NCBI GenBank assembly: GCA_000961765.1
Contig: LADT01000001.1
Span: forward strand, 1 to 64,000
DNA: 64,000 nt
Reading direction: 5' to 3'
Origin: Clostridiaceae bacterium BRH_c20a
GTDB taxonomy: Bacteria > Bacillota > Peptococcia > Peptococcales > BICA1-8
Shown here: piece after piece, positions 9,249 to 19,434 of the stretch
Layout of the letters: each line of letters starts with the position of its first letter
How positions within the stretch are numbered: the first letter of the stretch is position 1
Made by a program: the position numbers and the translations under genes
The notes under the pieces: model-generated
Database searches by the model: none
Told to the model about the DNA's origin: nothing
Seen by the model: only the letters and a program-made list of their open reading frames with translations

Positions 9249-9275
9249 AAAACCGCCTTTATCAGGCGGTTTTTT
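9249..9275. terminator. Bidirectional terminator between speD and the MoaD-like gene
   Basis: AAAACCGCC, loop TTTATCA, GGCGGTTTTTT is a perfect GC-rich stem with a T run. It serves speD on the plus strand and, by symmetry, the converging minus-strand gene. Confidence 0.9.
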
Positions 9276-9314
9276 AATTAAAAATTGACTTACAAACAAA
9301 TTAAAAATACATAT

Positions 9315-9602
9315 TCACTTTTCTTCCAGCTTAACCATCCCCAAAAGAGCCCTGTATGGCCCTGGAGTGCCTGGCGGAATAAAAGCGACCCTATCACCAG
9401 GTTTTATTACTCCATCTTCCACTGGCGAAGCCAGGCCATTAATAAAAACCGCTTCTATCATTTCCTTGGGCAGGTCTAGTTTCTCGGCCAACTCCAAGGC
9501 AGTACATTGATCCTTTAGTTCGTAATAAAAAGGGAACTCCCAATGTCTTTCATCACAGACTTTCTTTAAAAAGGAAAAGCATCTAACTTCTATCTTAGCC
9601 AC
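9315..9602 (-). CDS. MoaD/ThiS-like ubiquitin-fold protein
   Basis: The 95-residue protein has the beta-grasp pattern of MoaD/ThiS (segments TALELAEKL, VFINGLASPVEDGVIKPGDRVAF). The usual C-terminal Gly-Gly is absent: the chain goes on through PPGTPGPYRALLG to end VKLEEK. It may therefore act as a binding or scaffold protein rather than a sulfur carrier, or need trimming. The start is GTG at 9602 behind GGGGGTG. No molybdopterin or thiamine gene is adjacent. Confidence 0.7.
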   Translation of the reverse strand: MAKIEVRCFSFLKKVCDERHWEFPFYYELKDQCTALELAEKLDLPKEMIEAVFINGLASPVEDGVIKPGDRVAFIPPGTPGPYRALLGMVKLEEK

Positions 9603-9675
9603 TTAAAAAAACACCCCCAACATTTTATTATCTAGTATGTATTTTTCCACCATATATACAAAAATCCTGCAAAAA

Positions 9676-9707
9676 GAAAAAAAGCACTCCCAAAATTGAG
9701 AGTACTT
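9676..9707 (-). terminator. Terminator of the 145-residue unknown gene
   Basis: On the minus strand AAGTACTC...GAGTGCTT makes an 8-bp stem with one G-T pair, followed by a run of seven T. Confidence 0.75.
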
Positions 9708-9716
9708 CATAGTCAA

Positions 9717-10154
9717 TTATATATTGACAATCTTTGCTTCACTATTTTCCGATAATTTTTCTTCAATAGCTGTAGAATCGAAGATAAAACCTCTATCGTA
9801 AGAAATAACCGGTCTAAAAGGAAGCTTTTCTCCAAAATAATTTTCCATCGATGTAATAACTATTTTTGGATTGTATACTGCAAAATTTGCACTTAACATA
9901 TTCATTGCTTTTGCTGAAATTTGTCTCGGTACAGCTACCCACAGGAATTTTTGGTCTTCACCTAAATAAACACTAAAACTGCGTTGACCAATCCAACGGT
10001 TGCTATTTTCCTTGATATTTTTCAGCCCAACCAAAATCAAATCTTTAATCTCTTTTTTTGCATTTTTGTTTAACTCTTCTTTGGAAAGTCCCCAGCATAC
10101 AAAATATTGTTTTCCTTCTACCTCTGGATATAGATAAAATATTTTGTTGTTCAT
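9717..10154 (-). CDS. Unknown cytoplasmic protein, 145 residues
   Basis: I do not recognise this family. The protein is soluble, has no signal peptide or membrane segment, and mixes strands and helices (MNNKIFYLYPEVEGKQYFVC, later WVAVPRQISAKAMNMLSA). The ATG at 10154 is preferred because AAAAGGAG lies 8 bases upstream; the frame is open 16 codons further. It is flanked by its own terminator downstream and a hairpin upstream, so it is probably transcribed alone. Confidence 0.7.
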   Translation of the reverse strand: MNNKIFYLYPEVEGKQYFVCWGLSKEELNKNAKKEIKDLILVGLKNIKENSNRWIGQRSFSVYLGEDQKFLWVAVPRQISAKAMNMLSANFAVYNPKIVITSMENYFGEKLPFRPVISYDRGFIFDSTAIEEKLSENSEAKIVNI

Positions 10155-10202
10155 AATAATCGCTCCTTTTTTAATAAAATATATTTGTCTATATAAAGCC
10201 AA

Positions 10203-10220
10203 AGGCGGCTAATAGCCGCC
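10203..10220. terminator. GC-rich hairpin between the unknown gene and clpB
   Basis: GGCGGCT, loop AAT, AGCCGCC is a perfect 7-bp stem. It lies downstream of clpB in its direction of transcription. The following bases on the minus strand are TTTGGCTTT, so it is only a weak intrinsic terminator. Confidence 0.5.
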
Positions 10221-10302
10221 AGATACTTTTATTGCAGCACACTTGAACTATATTAATATATCCAAGTGATTATTGCAATAGAAATTTATTCAAATATTAA
10301 TT

Positions 10303-10402
10303 AATATGGCAAATAGCCAAATTTGTCATCCTGAGCGATAGCGAAGGATCTTACGTAGTGAAGAATCTTAAGATCCTTCGGTCGTTCCTCCCTCAGGATG
10401 AC
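10303..10402. mobile_element. Internal part of a MITE-like repeat (third copy, ends missing)
   Basis: TAATATGGCAAATAGCCAAA and TGTCATCCTGAGCGATAGCG match the inner part of the repeat at 63410-63564. The copy is closed by CTCAGGATGACA, so it forms a long inverted repeat. The CACTGAAAAAG terminal repeats found at 48.5 and 63.4 kb are not present. It lies just past the clpB stop codon. Confidence 0.7.
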
Positions 10403-10419
10403 ACAGCAACAATCAATAC

Positions 10420-13038
10420 TTATGGATTTAAATTTTCCAAATTTAATTTTAATCCTTCATCATTATATTCTATAATTAATTTGGCACCATCACTAATTTG
10501 CCCCCCTATTAAAGCTCTTGCAATTAATGTCTCTACATTTCTCTGTAAAAAGCGCTTTAAAGGTCTAGCCCCAAAGATAGGGTCATATCCCTCCTTGGCA
10601 ATGTACAATTTAGCTTCTTGCGTAAGCTCTAAAGTAATACGACGGTCTTCTAATCTTTTTCTCAGATCTTCTATTAATAGCTCAACAATCTCTGCAATTT
10701 CTTTATTAGTTAATGGAGTAAACAGCACCAAGTCATCTACCCGGTTCAAAAACTCCGGACGGAAATGCTGCCTTAGTTCATTCATTACCTGTTCTCTAAC
10801 CGGTTCTTTTAGTTCACCCTTCTCGCTGATGCCTTCTAATAAATGGTTGGAGCCAATGTTAGAGGTCATAATTATGATAGTGTTTTTAAAGTCAATAGTC
10901 CTTCCTTGAGAATCAGTGATTCTTCCATCATCTAGCACCTGTAAAAGAATATTGAAAACATCATGATGGGCCTTTTCTATCTCATCGAGGAGTACAACTG
11001 AGTATGGTTTTCTTCTTACTGCTTCAGTAAGCTGCCCGCCTTCCTCATAACCAACATAGCCGGGCGGAGCACCAATTAATCGGGAAACAGCATGTCTCTC
11101 CATATATTCGCTCATATCAATACGAATCATATTCTCTTCTGAATCGAAAAGGGAGCTAGCTAGGGTCTTTGCTAATTCTGTTTTGCCTACACCAGTTGGA
11201 CCTAAGAAAATAAAGGAGCCAATAGGACGTCTAGGGTCCTTTATCCCTGCCCTAGCTCTAAGAATAGCATCACTTACTCTCTCTACTGCTTCTCCTTGGC
11301 CTATAACTCGCTGATGTAATATCTCCTCTAATTTTAATAATTTATCCCTCTCACCTTCAACAAGCTTAGCCAAGGGTATTCCGGTCCAGCGGGAAATTAT
11401 CTGAGTTATTTCTTCATCAGTAACCTCTTCCCTTAATAAAGAATTCTCAGTGCGTTTTTCTGTAAGCTTTGTTTCTTCTTCGTGCAGCCTTTTTTGAATA
11501 ACTGGCAGGTTTCCATATTTTAATTCTGCTGCTTTGTTTAAGTTATATTCCCTTTCAGCCTTTTCAATTTCCTGATGGATTAGTTCTAAATCTTCCCTTA
11601 GCTTCCTTACGGATTGAATAGCAGCTTTTTCATTCTCCCATTGGGCTCTCATGCTAGCAAGTTGTTCTTTTAGATCCGCCAGCTCCTTTTGCAAATTTTC
11701 TAAGCGTTCCCGGCTGGCTTTATCCTTTTCACCTTTTAATGCTGCCTCTTCAATTTCCAACTGCATTACCCTGCGGGATACTTGATCCAACTCTGAAGGC
11801 ATAGAATCTATCTCAGTTCTAATCAAAGCACATGCTTCATCAACTAGGTCAATTGCCTTATCAGGCAAAAATCGATCAGTTATATATCTATCGGATAAGA
11901 TAGCAGCGGAAACTAAAGCTTTATCATGGATTTTTACACCATGGAAAACTGCAAAACGTTCTTTTAATCCTCTCAGAATGGAAATGGTATCCTCAACACT
12001 TGGTTCACCAACCATTACCGGCTGAAATCTTCTTTCTAAAGCGGCATCCTTTTCAATATACTTTCTATATTCATCAATAGTAGTAGCCCCAATACAATGC
12101 AGTTCACCTCTAGCTAGCATTGGTTTAAGCATATTTCCGGCATCCATTGAGCCTTCTGCCTTACCAGCACCGACAATAGTATGAATTTCATCGATAAAAA
12201 GTATAACTTGCCCTTCACTATTTTTCACTTCCTGCAATACAGCCTTTAATCTTTCTTCAAATTCACCTCTATATTTAGCACCTGCTACTAATGCACCCAT
12301 ATCCAAAGAGATAATTGTTTTTTCTTTTAAGCCCTCCGGAACATCGCCTCTAACAATTCTATGGGCTAAACCTTCAACAATGGCTGTTTTACCCACCCCA
12401 GGCTCACCTATCAATACAGGGTTATTCTTAGTTTTCCTTGAAAGAATTCGAATAACATGACGAATTTCACTATCTCTCCCGATTACAGGATCAAGTTTAT
12501 TAGTCCTAGCATCCCGTACTAAATCATGGCCGTATTTTTCTAAAGCCTCATAGGTAACCTCCGGATTATTGCTTGTTACTCTTTGATTACCACGAACATC
12601 AATTAAAACCTTTAAAAACCTGTCTCGAGTAAGCCCAAAACTCTTAAATTCTTTGCTTATTGGTGTATTATCTACTTCATCAATAATCGCCAAGAAAATA
12701 TGTTCTACTGAAACATATTCATCCTTTAACCTTTTAGCCTCACCTTCAGCTTTAATAAAAATACTACTAATTTTCTTGCTTACATATATTTTTCCAGGCT
12801 CTCGACCTGTCCCTGTTACCTTTGGTTTACTATTTAAGATAAATTCTATTTCTTTATGAATCCTCGCTACAGATATGTCCATCTTTATTAAGAGACGAGA
12901 GATCAACCCTTCCTCTTGTTCTAATAATGCTAAAAGTAAATGTTCTAAGTCTATTTCCGGATTTCCATAACTTAAGGCCTTATTCTCTGCTTGCTGTAAA
13001 GCCTCAAGGGATTTTTGAGTTAAAAGATTTAGGTTCAT
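10420..13038 (-). CDS. clpB: ATP-dependent disaggregase ClpB
   Basis: The 872-residue Hsp100 chaperone rescues aggregated proteins in the cytoplasm together with DnaK/DnaJ. It has an N-terminal Clp repeat domain (1-145), a first AAA+ module with Walker A GEPGVGKT at 211-218, a long charged coiled-coil middle domain (about 405-525), and a second AAA+ module with GPTGVGKT near 610. The pore motif [10 protein letters not shown] and the C-terminal domain are present, so it looks complete. The ATG has AAGGAGG upstream. A DnaJ/CbpA-type gene lies upstream on the same strand, a fitting partner. No CIRCE element was seen. Confidence 0.96.
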   Translation of the reverse strand: MNLNLLTQKSLEALQQAENKALSYGNPEIDLEHLLLALLEQEEGLISRLLIKMDISVARIHKEIEFILNSKPKVTGTGREPGKIYVSKKISSIFIKAEGEAKRLKDEYVSVEHIFLAIIDEVDNTPISKEFKSFGLTRDRFLKVLIDVRGNQRVTSNNPEVTYEALEKYGHDLVRDARTNKLDPVIGRDSEIRHVIRILSRKTKNNPVLIGEPGVGKTAIVEGLAHRIVRGDVPEGLKEKTIISLDMGALVAGAKYRGEFEERLKAVLQEVKNSEGQVILFIDEIHTIVGAGKAEGSMDAGNMLKPMLARGELHCIGATTIDEYRKYIEKDAALERRFQPVMVGEPSVEDTISILRGLKERFAVFHGVKIHDKALVSAAILSDRYITDRFLPDKAIDLVDEACALIRTEIDSMPSELDQVSRRVMQLEIEEAALKGEKDKASRERLENLQKELADLKEQLASMRAQWENEKAAIQSVRKLREDLELIHQEIEKAEREYNLNKAAELKYGNLPVIQKRLHEEETKLTEKRTENSLLREEVTDEEITQIISRWTGIPLAKLVEGERDKLLKLEEILHQRVIGQGEAVERVSDAILRARAGIKDPRRPIGSFIFLGPTGVGKTELAKTLASSLFDSEENMIRIDMSEYMERHAVSRLIGAPPGYVGYEEGGQLTEAVRRKPYSVVLLDEIEKAHHDVFNILLQVLDDGRITDSQGRTIDFKNTIIIMTSNIGSNHLLEGISEKGELKEPVREQVMNELRQHFRPEFLNRVDDLVLFTPLTNKEIAEIVELLIEDLRKRLEDRRITLELTQEAKLYIAKEGYDPIFGARPLKRFLQRNVETLIARALIGGQISDGAKLIIEYNDEGLKLNLENLNP

Positions 13039-13110
13039 AAAAACCTCCTTATTTAGTTACTGGTGACATTACCAGTGCTCAGTGTCCAGTGCCCAGGAAA
13101 ATATTTAATC

Positions 13111-13151
13111 TAACCACGGGCCCCTCCGGGGCACACGGATAAACACGGTAA
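13111..13151. repeat. Left copy of an inverted repeat flanking the dnaJ-type gene
   Basis: TAACCACGGGCCCCTCCGGGG continues into CACACGGATAAACACGGTA. The same roughly 38-bp sequence, with one base indel, lies in opposite orientation at 14331-14368. Each copy has its own small CCCCTCCGGGG hairpin. Just upstream (13055-13097) is a degenerate CCAGTG-type repeat. Confidence 0.8.
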
Positions 13152-13165
13152 TTTCATACAAATAT

Positions 13166-14122
13166 TTAAACAAATACATGGTTATCTGTCCGAGGAGTAA
13201 AAGAGGATTTCTCGGCTAATTGCTCCACTAGCTTCTTTTCTTCACTGGAAATAACCTTAGGGATAACAATCTTTGTAACTATATATAGGTTTCCCGGTCC
13301 TGATTTGGCGGGAATTCCTTTCCCCCGTAGCCGAAGCCTTTGTTCACTTTGAGTTCCAGGGGGTATGTTCATTTTTATCTTACCATTTATTGTCGGAACA
13401 TAAACCTTAGTACCTAAGATAGCCTCCCATGGACTTATTTTAATCTGAGTTATTAGGTCAGCACCATCTATCTGAAAATTTTCATGAGGAGCAATATTAA
13501 GGTTTAGGTATAGGTCACCCGCTGGTCCTCCGCCTATTCCCGGACTTCCTTGGCCTTTTAATCGGATTTTACTGCCGTCTAATGAGCCTTTAGGAATTTT
13601 GATATCATACTGTTTTTGAGCCTGCTTTAAGCGACCATTAGACCCTTCTTCAAGAACATGGAGACCAATATTTTTTGAAGTACCATTATAGGCCTCTTCT
13701 AAGGTAATAGTTAAGTCTGCCTCTCTATCCTCACCTTTAAAGGAGGAGTTACCCCCAAAACCTTGAGTCCCTCTAAAGAGATCACTAAAATCAAAACCAT
13801 CGAAATTAGAGTTTGTTGAATAATAGAAGTTTCCGGATCCTTCTTTCCTTTGAAAAGCATCATCCCAACCTGGATATTTTTGAGAATCCTGGCCTGACTG
13901 CCAATTAGAACCAAATTGGTCATAAAGCTTTCTTTTTTCCGAATCCTTTAAAACTTCATAAGCTTCATTTAGAAGCTTAAATTTTTCCTCTGCCTCCGGG
14001 GATTTATTCACATCAGGGTGGTATTTGCGGGCAGCTTTCCGAAAAGAAGATTGGATTTCTTTATTTGATGCATCCCGGGATACCCCTAAGATTTGATAAT
14101 AGTCCTGATACTTTACGCTCAT
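13166..14122 (-). CDS. DnaJ-class co-chaperone, CbpA-like
   Basis: The 318-residue protein has an N-terminal J domain with the HPD motif at 35-37 that stimulates DnaK ATPase. A Gly/Phe/Ser-rich linker (about 75-125) follows, then two DnaJ C-terminal beta domains (from about 135). The four CxxCxGxG zinc motifs of true DnaJ are missing, so it belongs to the zinc-less CbpA/DjlA-type group. The ATG is preceded by GGGAGG. It lies upstream of clpB in the same direction, with 127 bp between, and is flanked by a pair of 38-bp inverted repeats. Confidence 0.9.
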   Translation of the reverse strand: MSVKYQDYYQILGVSRDASNKEIQSSFRKAARKYHPDVNKSPEAEEKFKLLNEAYEVLKDSEKRKLYDQFGSNWQSGQDSQKYPGWDDAFQRKEGSGNFYYSTNSNFDGFDFSDLFRGTQGFGGNSSFKGEDREADLTITLEEAYNGTSKNIGLHVLEEGSNGRLKQAQKQYDIKIPKGSLDGSKIRLKGQGSPGIGGGPAGDLYLNLNIAPHENFQIDGADLITQIKISPWEAILGTKVYVPTINGKIKMNIPPGTQSEQRLRLRGKGIPAKSGPGNLYIVTKIVIPKVISSEEKKLVEQLAEKSSFTPRTDNHVFV

Positions 14123-14261
14123 GGTAACACCTCCCTAAAGATTAATCCTACACTTAAAACTAAGGATAGAATTACCTTATTAACCATACCTAAATTTCTT
14201 TGGTCAACAAAGGTCAGGCAGGGCTTTAATTGCATTATATTACATTGATCAGTAAAGGTCA

Positions 14262-14322
14262 ATAGGTCAAAATAGGTCAATAAAAGCGCCTGCTTTTAGC
14301 AGCCGCTTTTATTGACCTATTG
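14262..14322. repeat. Long hairpin built from AGGTCAATA units
   Basis: AATAGGTCAATAAAAGCG at 14271-14288 is exactly complementary to CGCTTTTATTGACCTATT at 14304-14321. An inner CTGCT/AGCAG stem lies in the loop. Extra AGGTCAA units lie before it (14205-14270). It could end transcription of the minus-strand speD-type gene. Confidence 0.65.
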
Positions 14323-14330
14323 AATATTTT

Positions 14331-14368
14331 AACCGTGTTTATCCGTGTGCCCCGAGGGGCCCGTGGTT
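14331..14368. repeat. Right copy of the inverted repeat flanking the dnaJ-type gene
   Basis: AACCGTGTTTATCCGTGTGC continues into CCCGAGGGGCCCGTGGTT. It is the reverse complement of 13111-13151 apart from one base. Confidence 0.8.
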
Positions 14369-14382
14369 AAATAATAATGATT

Positions 14383-15195
14383 TCACTGCATTTTTGGAAT
14401 ATTTCTGCCATAGAAAATCTCTAGCATTTCTTTCTTAATCCGCTGTTTTATCTTTCTTTTATCCCAGGCTTTCAAATCCTTTTTGGCAGTCCCAAAAAGA
14501 TACGTATCCAAGTCAAATTCTTTAAGAATCATTTTGGTGTGAAATATATTATCTTGAAAGACATTGACATCAATCATTTGATATCGCTCTCTTGTTTTTC
14601 CAGATATATAATTTTGAATAGAGTTGATTTTATGGTCAATATATAGCTTTTTTCCATTAACATCTCTTGTAAAACCTCGTACACGATAATCCATGATAGC
14701 AATATCAGGCTCAAAACTGTTAATCAAGTAGTTTAATGCTTTTAGAGGAGAAATGTGTCCACAGGTTGACACATCAATATCTGCTCGAAAGGTACTAATC
14801 CCCTGATCGGGATGGCTCTCCGGATAGGTATGGACAGTAATATGACTCTTATCTAGATGCCCAACTATGGCCTCTGGATGAGGTCCTGGGCTTTCGCTAT
14901 CATCAATTTCTTTGGAAATAAATTCATTTTCCGAAACCAGCATAGTAACACTGGCCCCTTGAGGCTCATAGTCCTGATTAGCTATGTTTAAAATATTAGC
15001 ACCAATTATCTTGGTTACGTCAGTTAAAATATTTGATAAACGTTCAGCATTATATTCTTCATCAATATATTGAATATAATCATTTCTGCTTTCGGGGGTT
15101 TTAGAATAACAGATATCATATAAATTGAAACTTAAAGTTTTAGTAAGATTATTAAAGCCATAAAGCTTTAACTTTTTTATAGGTTTTATCTCCAT
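14383..15195 (-). CDS. speD: S-adenosylmethionine decarboxylase, long (E. coli-type) class
   Basis: The 270-residue proenzyme matches the long bacterial class of AdoMet decarboxylase. The cleavage site is [14 protein letters not shown], with Lys116-Ser117 in place of the Glu-Ser of the short class. Cys145 in DVSTCGH corresponds to the catalytic cysteine of E. coli SpeD. The product supplies aminopropyl groups for spermidine. The start ATG is at 15195, with GGAAGGAG upstream. Having both classes within 6 kb is unusual. No speE lies beside it; the flanking genes are glnS and the chaperone gene. Confidence 0.93.
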   Translation of the reverse strand: MEIKPIKKLKLYGFNNLTKTLSFNLYDICYSKTPESRNDYIQYIDEEYNAERLSNILTDVTKIIGANILNIANQDYEPQGASVTMLVSENEFISKEIDDSESPGPHPEAIVGHLDKSHITVHTYPESHPDQGISTFRADIDVSTCGHISPLKALNYLINSFEPDIAIMDYRVRGFTRDVNGKKLYIDHKINSIQNYISGKTRERYQMIDVNVFQDNIFHTKMILKEFDLDTYLFGTAKKDLKAWDKRKIKQRIKKEMLEIFYGRNIPKMQ

Positions 15196-15330
15196 AATGT
15201 ACTCCTTCCCGCTGATTACTTGTCAAAAGTATTTTGTGTAAGATATAGTCCATTATACATAAGTTGTTTGTTACTGTTCATTATCAATTCTTTAAAAAAG
15301 CAGTAATTCTTTAGGTTAACTATTTTTTCC

Positions 15331-17040
15331 CTAAGTTTTTTTTATTTTAGACCAGGTATCCCTCAAGCTAACTATTCTATTGAAAACAAGCTTGTCTTGG
15401 TCAGAATCTCTATCAACACAAAAATATCCATTTCTCATAAACTGAAACCGTTGACTAGATCTTGAATTTATTAAGCTTGGCTCAATATAGGACGTTAGTT
15501 TTTCTAGGGACTTAGGGTTTAAAACCATAGTCTTTTCTTCATCTTCTATAGTTTCCTGCTGCTCAATAAACAAATAGTCATAAAGTCTTACCTCTGCTTT
15601 TAGAGCATGTTGAACAGAAACCCAGTGCAATGTTCCTTTAACCTTTTTACCGCTAGTATCTTCGCCGCTTTTAGTTGTTGGGTCATAGCTGCAGCGCAGC
15701 TCGATTACCTCTCCGGTTTTTTCATCTTTGATGACCTGCTCGCATTTAATAATATATGCATGTTTTAGCCTGACCTCGTTACCAGGTGCCAAACGAAAAA
15801 ACTTTTTGGGTGGCTCCTCCATAAAATCATCCTGCTCAATATAAATAACTCGGGAAAAGGGCATTTTTCTTGTACCCATACCGGGATTTTCCGGATTATT
15901 CTCAGCTTCTAGTTCTTCAACTTTTCCCTCTGGGTAATTTTCAATTATTACCTTTAAAGGACGTAATACAGCCATAACCCTAGGGGCTTTGGCATTTAAA
16001 TCCTCTCTAATACAATGCTCCAATAAAGCGACATCGACTGTACTGTTGCTTTTAGCTACTCCAATTCTCTCACAGAAGTCTTTTATAGCATCAGGAGTAT
16101 ATCCTCTTCTTCTTAAACCTGAAATTGTTGGCATTCTAGGGTCATCCCACCCTTTCACATGCCCTTCTTCTACCAATTCTCTTAATTTCCGTTTACTCAT
16201 TACTGTATTAGTCAGATTTAAGCGGGCAAATTCTATTTGCAGTGGTCTGGATTTAAAATCCTTAATTTTTCCTATTAAAGAATCAATCAGCCAATTATAG
16301 AGAGGTCTGTGATCTTCGAACTCAAGAGTACATATAGAATGGGTAATTCCTTCTATGGCATCTGAAATAGGATGGGCATAATCATACATAGGATAAATGC
16401 ACCATTCATCGCCAGTTCTATGATGATGAGCCCGCATAATCCTGTATAATATTGGGTCCCGCATATTGATGTTAGGAGAAGTCATATCAATTTTTGCCCT
16501 TAGTACCTTTGCACCATCAGGATATTCACCACTTCTCATTTTTTGAAACAAATCCAAGTTTTCTTCGCTGGAGCGATCACGATAAGGGCTATTTTTACCA
16601 GGTTCTGTTAAGGTCCCCCTGTATTGTCTTATTTCTTCAGGACTCAAATCATCCACATATGCTTTATCATCCCTAATAAGCTGTACTGCATATAGATAAA
16701 GCTTTTCAAAATAATCTGAAGCATAAAATAGCCTGTCTTCCCAGCTAAAGCCCAGCCACTTTACATCTTCTTGAATTGACTCCACATATTCAACATCTTC
16801 TTTACTGGGGTTTGTATCGTCAAATCTCAAATTACATAGACCCTGATAACTCTCTGCAATACCAAAGTTTAAGCAGATGGATTTAGCATGTCCAATATGT
16901 AAATAACCATTTGGTTCCGGTGGGAAACGGGTATGTACTTTATTGTTATTTTTGTTTAACTTTAGGTCTTCATTAATAATATTTTCAATGAAGTTTGTAG
17001 AGCTAGGATTGTTTTTATTTTCCGAAAGGTTTTCAGTCAT
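15331..17040 (-). CDS. glnS: Glutaminyl-tRNA synthetase
   Basis: The 569-residue class I synthetase charges tRNA-Gln directly. It shows HIGH at 48-51 in [12 protein letters not shown] and the second nucleotide-binding motif VMSKR at about 280-284, followed by the two beta-barrel anticodon-binding domains. The length matches bacterial GlnRS (about 550), with a 25-residue polar N-terminal extension. Many Clostridia lack GlnRS and use GatCAB instead, so this is probably an acquired gene. No T-box leader is seen upstream. The ATG has GGAGG in front. Confidence 0.95.
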   Translation of the reverse strand: MTENLSENKNNPSSTNFIENIINEDLKLNKNNNKVHTRFPPEPNGYLHIGHAKSICLNFGIAESYQGLCNLRFDDTNPSKEDVEYVESIQEDVKWLGFSWEDRLFYASDYFEKLYLYAVQLIRDDKAYVDDLSPEEIRQYRGTLTEPGKNSPYRDRSSEENLDLFQKMRSGEYPDGAKVLRAKIDMTSPNINMRDPILYRIMRAHHHRTGDEWCIYPMYDYAHPISDAIEGITHSICTLEFEDHRPLYNWLIDSLIGKIKDFKSRPLQIEFARLNLTNTVMSKRKLRELVEEGHVKGWDDPRMPTISGLRRRGYTPDAIKDFCERIGVAKSNSTVDVALLEHCIREDLNAKAPRVMAVLRPLKVIIENYPEGKVEELEAENNPENPGMGTRKMPFSRVIYIEQDDFMEEPPKKFFRLAPGNEVRLKHAYIIKCEQVIKDEKTGEVIELRCSYDPTTKSGEDTSGKKVKGTLHWVSVQHALKAEVRLYDYLFIEQQETIEDEEKTMVLNPKSLEKLTSYIEPSLINSRSSQRFQFMRNGYFCVDRDSDQDKLVFNRIVSLRDTWSKIKKT

Positions 17041-17172
17041 AAATTTTTTCCTCCTTAAATACTGACGCCAAGCTTGTTTTTGAATTATATTATAACCATG
17101 CCCGAAAGAATAATAAACTTTTAATTTTCTTATAGTTAATTTTACCTAATATTTAAATATTGTAAAGTCTAA

Positions 17173-17200
17173 AGGGCAAGTTGACTATGCAACCTGCCCT
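17173..17200 (-). terminator. Terminator of the subtilase gene
   Basis: AGGGCA(G)GTTGC / CAAC(T)TGCCCT forms an 11-bp imperfect stem just past the stop of the minus-strand protease gene. Confidence 0.65.
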
Positions 17201-17207
17201 ATTTATG

Positions 17208-18287
17208 TTAATAACTAAATTCTAAAGATTCTTTCTCTGAAAACTCAATAAACGCACCAGTTGCATTACCAAAAACAGCACCCGGAAGCCAAAAGTCTCC
17301 ATCAACTATATTTACTTCTTTTCCTAGCCGATATACTTCACCATTAATCCTGATATAGGAGCTTTTATTTGCCATCTGGATTTTCAACTCTAAGGGCTGT
17401 AAAGTACTAAAGCCGGTACCATATTCTCTGTCTGCCCCCTTAATCCCAAGGTCCTTGGTATTAAGTTTGATTGATTTCCATAAATAATCCTCTGAAATAT
17501 ATTCATTAAAGGCTGCTTTATACTTACTAGCTAAAAGGGCACCAACACCACTGACTATGGGCGTAGACATTGAAGTGCCACTCATGACGGCATAGCCCCC
17601 CTTATACCAGGCACTAACAACATCAACACCTACCTGACAAACATCAACATGGTCACCCATAGTTGAAAACATAGCTCTTTTTTGGGTAATATCAACTGCT
17701 CCAACACATATGACCTCATCAAAAGCAGCTGGATATCTAATTTCATCTTCACCGGTATTACCGGCGCTAACAATTACAGCTACATTATTATCCACCAATG
17801 TTTTAACAGCCATATGAAAACTTGTTTTTTCCTCTTCACTTAAATCACTATCAACAGATAGACTCATATTAACTGCCGACACTTTTGAATTATTTGTAGC
17901 ATTATACTGATTTATCCATTCTAAGCCAGCTATAAGATTTTCTAAAGTACCGTTTCCATCACCATCTAAAACTTTTACCGGCAGAATATTTGCTCTAGGT
18001 GCTATGCCTACATTCCCGCCAGCAATTGTACCTGCCACATGTGTTCCATGTCCATTGTCATCAAAAGTTCTGGGAGTATAATTAACAAAAGATTTACCAT
18101 TTAATAATCTTCCTCTTAATTCCGAATGTTGACTAACACCAGTATCAACAACGGCTACAATACTATCCTGCCCATAAATACCCTGGGTATAATATGATTT
18201 GCGACCGCTTAAATTTAAAAACCTTAAATCAGAATCGTTAATTGTTCTAAGATTATTAGTAACCTTAAAGTCATGCAGCTTTATCAT
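17208..18287 (-). CDS. Intracellular subtilisin-like serine protease (S8)
   Basis: The 359-residue protein has the complete catalytic triad of the subtilase family: Asp48 in VAVVDTGVS, His80 in NGHGTHVAGT and Ser239 in SGTSMSTP. There is no signal peptide and only a short N-terminal extension, so it resembles intracellular serine proteases. A 60-residue C-terminal beta segment follows the domain. The ATG is preceded by GAGGGT. A close paralogue at 35.4 kb has lost the middle of the domain. The physiological substrate is unknown. Confidence 0.92.
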   Translation of the reverse strand: MIKLHDFKVTNNLRTINDSDLRFLNLSGRKSYYTQGIYGQDSIVAVVDTGVSQHSELRGRLLNGKSFVNYTPRTFDDNGHGTHVAGTIAGGNVGIAPRANILPVKVLDGDGNGTLENLIAGLEWINQYNATNNSKVSAVNMSLSVDSDLSEEEKTSFHMAVKTLVDNNVAVIVSAGNTGEDEIRYPAAFDEVICVGAVDITQKRAMFSTMGDHVDVCQVGVDVVSAWYKGGYAVMSGTSMSTPIVSGVGALLASKYKAAFNEYISEDYLWKSIKLNTKDLGIKGADREYGTGFSTLQPLELKIQMANKSSYIRINGEVYRLGKEVNIVDGDFWLPGAVFGNATGAFIEFSEKESLEFSY

Positions 18288-18368
18288 CCTAACCCTCCTC
18301 TTTTTTTTAAAATACCTAATATAATATATGAAAAAAAAGTTAAGGAGGATATACCGTCTTTTAAATTG

Positions 18369-19397
18369 TTAAATTTTCTTCTTTAAACGGGGTGTTAGCT
18401 CGCCTGCAATATTAACCTGCATTAATCTTCTGATTTCGTGGACATTATACCCCCGACTGAAAAGATAGTACATTTTTGTAAGAGCTGCCTCGGTTGTCAT
18501 ATCAAAACCACTAATAACTCCAACCTTTTCTAAAATTGACCCCGCTTTATATGCACCTAAATCTACAGTTCCCCGTAAACATTGGGTGCAGGCTACTATA
18601 ACCAGACCCTGTGCACAAGCTTTTTGCAATACCGCTATTAAAGCCTCATTTTGATCAGGGATATTTCCGACACCATAGGTTTCAATCACTATTCCTTCTA
18701 GAGGAGGCTTTAGGATATTCTCAACTACATCAGCTCTAATACCCGGAAAAAGTCTTAGTGTGCCAATAGAATGCTGAGCAAATTCATGGATAGTTATCTT
18801 CTCTTTATTATCCCAATGCATTAAGTCCCAATTTATTTTTATATCAACTCCAACAGTACCTAATGGAGAGTAGTTAGGTGAATCAAAAGCATCAAGCTCG
18901 TCGGCACTTATCTTAACAGTTCTATTACCTCTTAATAACCGATCACCAAAGTATAGACATACTTCAGGAATATTATAATTGCCCGCAATAAGAATAGCTG
19001 TAATTAAATTGCCCCGGGCATCATTACGTATTTCACAGATAGGAATTTGCGAACCTGTTATGATTACAGGTTTATTTAACCCTTCTAACATAAAGGATAA
19101 GGCTGATGCAGTATATGCCATAGTATCAGTTCCATGTAAAACTACGAACCCGTCATAATCATGATAATTATCAGCAATATCCTGAGCAATAGCTGCCCAT
19201 TTATCAGGAGTCATGTTAGCAGAATCCAAGAGAGGATTATATTCATTAATTGTATATTCTGGCATCATACCACTTTTTAGTTCCAATATATTTTCCATCT
19301 GCATTTTTAAATAACCCGGTGCCGGACTATACCCTTCTTTAGATAGAGTCATACCGATAGTCCCACCCGTATATGCAATATAAACTCGTTTACGCAT
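18369..19397 (-). CDS. ansA: L-asparaginase, type I
   Basis: The 342-residue enzyme hydrolyses asparagine to aspartate in the cytoplasm. Both catalytic threonine regions are present: Thr13 in YTGGTIGM and the HGTDTMAYTASALSF block near residue 89. The start is placed at the ATG 19397 because the longer TTG frame would translate through the ribosome site GAGGAGGAGA itself. No signal peptide is seen, which fits the cytoplasmic type. It appears to be a single gene. Confidence 0.93.
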   Translation of the reverse strand: MRKRVYIAYTGGTIGMTLSKEGYSPAPGYLKMQMENILELKSGMMPEYTINEYNPLLDSANMTPDKWAAIAQDIADNYHDYDGFVVLHGTDTMAYTASALSFMLEGLNKPVIITGSQIPICEIRNDARGNLITAILIAGNYNIPEVCLYFGDRLLRGNRTVKISADELDAFDSPNYSPLGTVGVDIKINWDLMHWDNKEKITIHEFAQHSIGTLRLFPGIRADVVENILKPPLEGIVIETYGVGNIPDQNEALIAVLQKACAQGLVIVACTQCLRGTVDLGAYKAGSILEKVGVISGFDMTTEAALTKMYYLFSRGYNVHEIRRLMQVNIAGELTPRLKKKI

Positions 19398-19434
19398 TTG
19401 TCTCCTCCTCAATAGTAATGCTAAACATTACTAA

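Noticed and set aside
17041-17207. T-box leader before glnS
   Set aside because: No AGGGTGGNACCGCG box or specifier-loop structure is present; the gap holds the protease terminator and an ordinary ribosome site.
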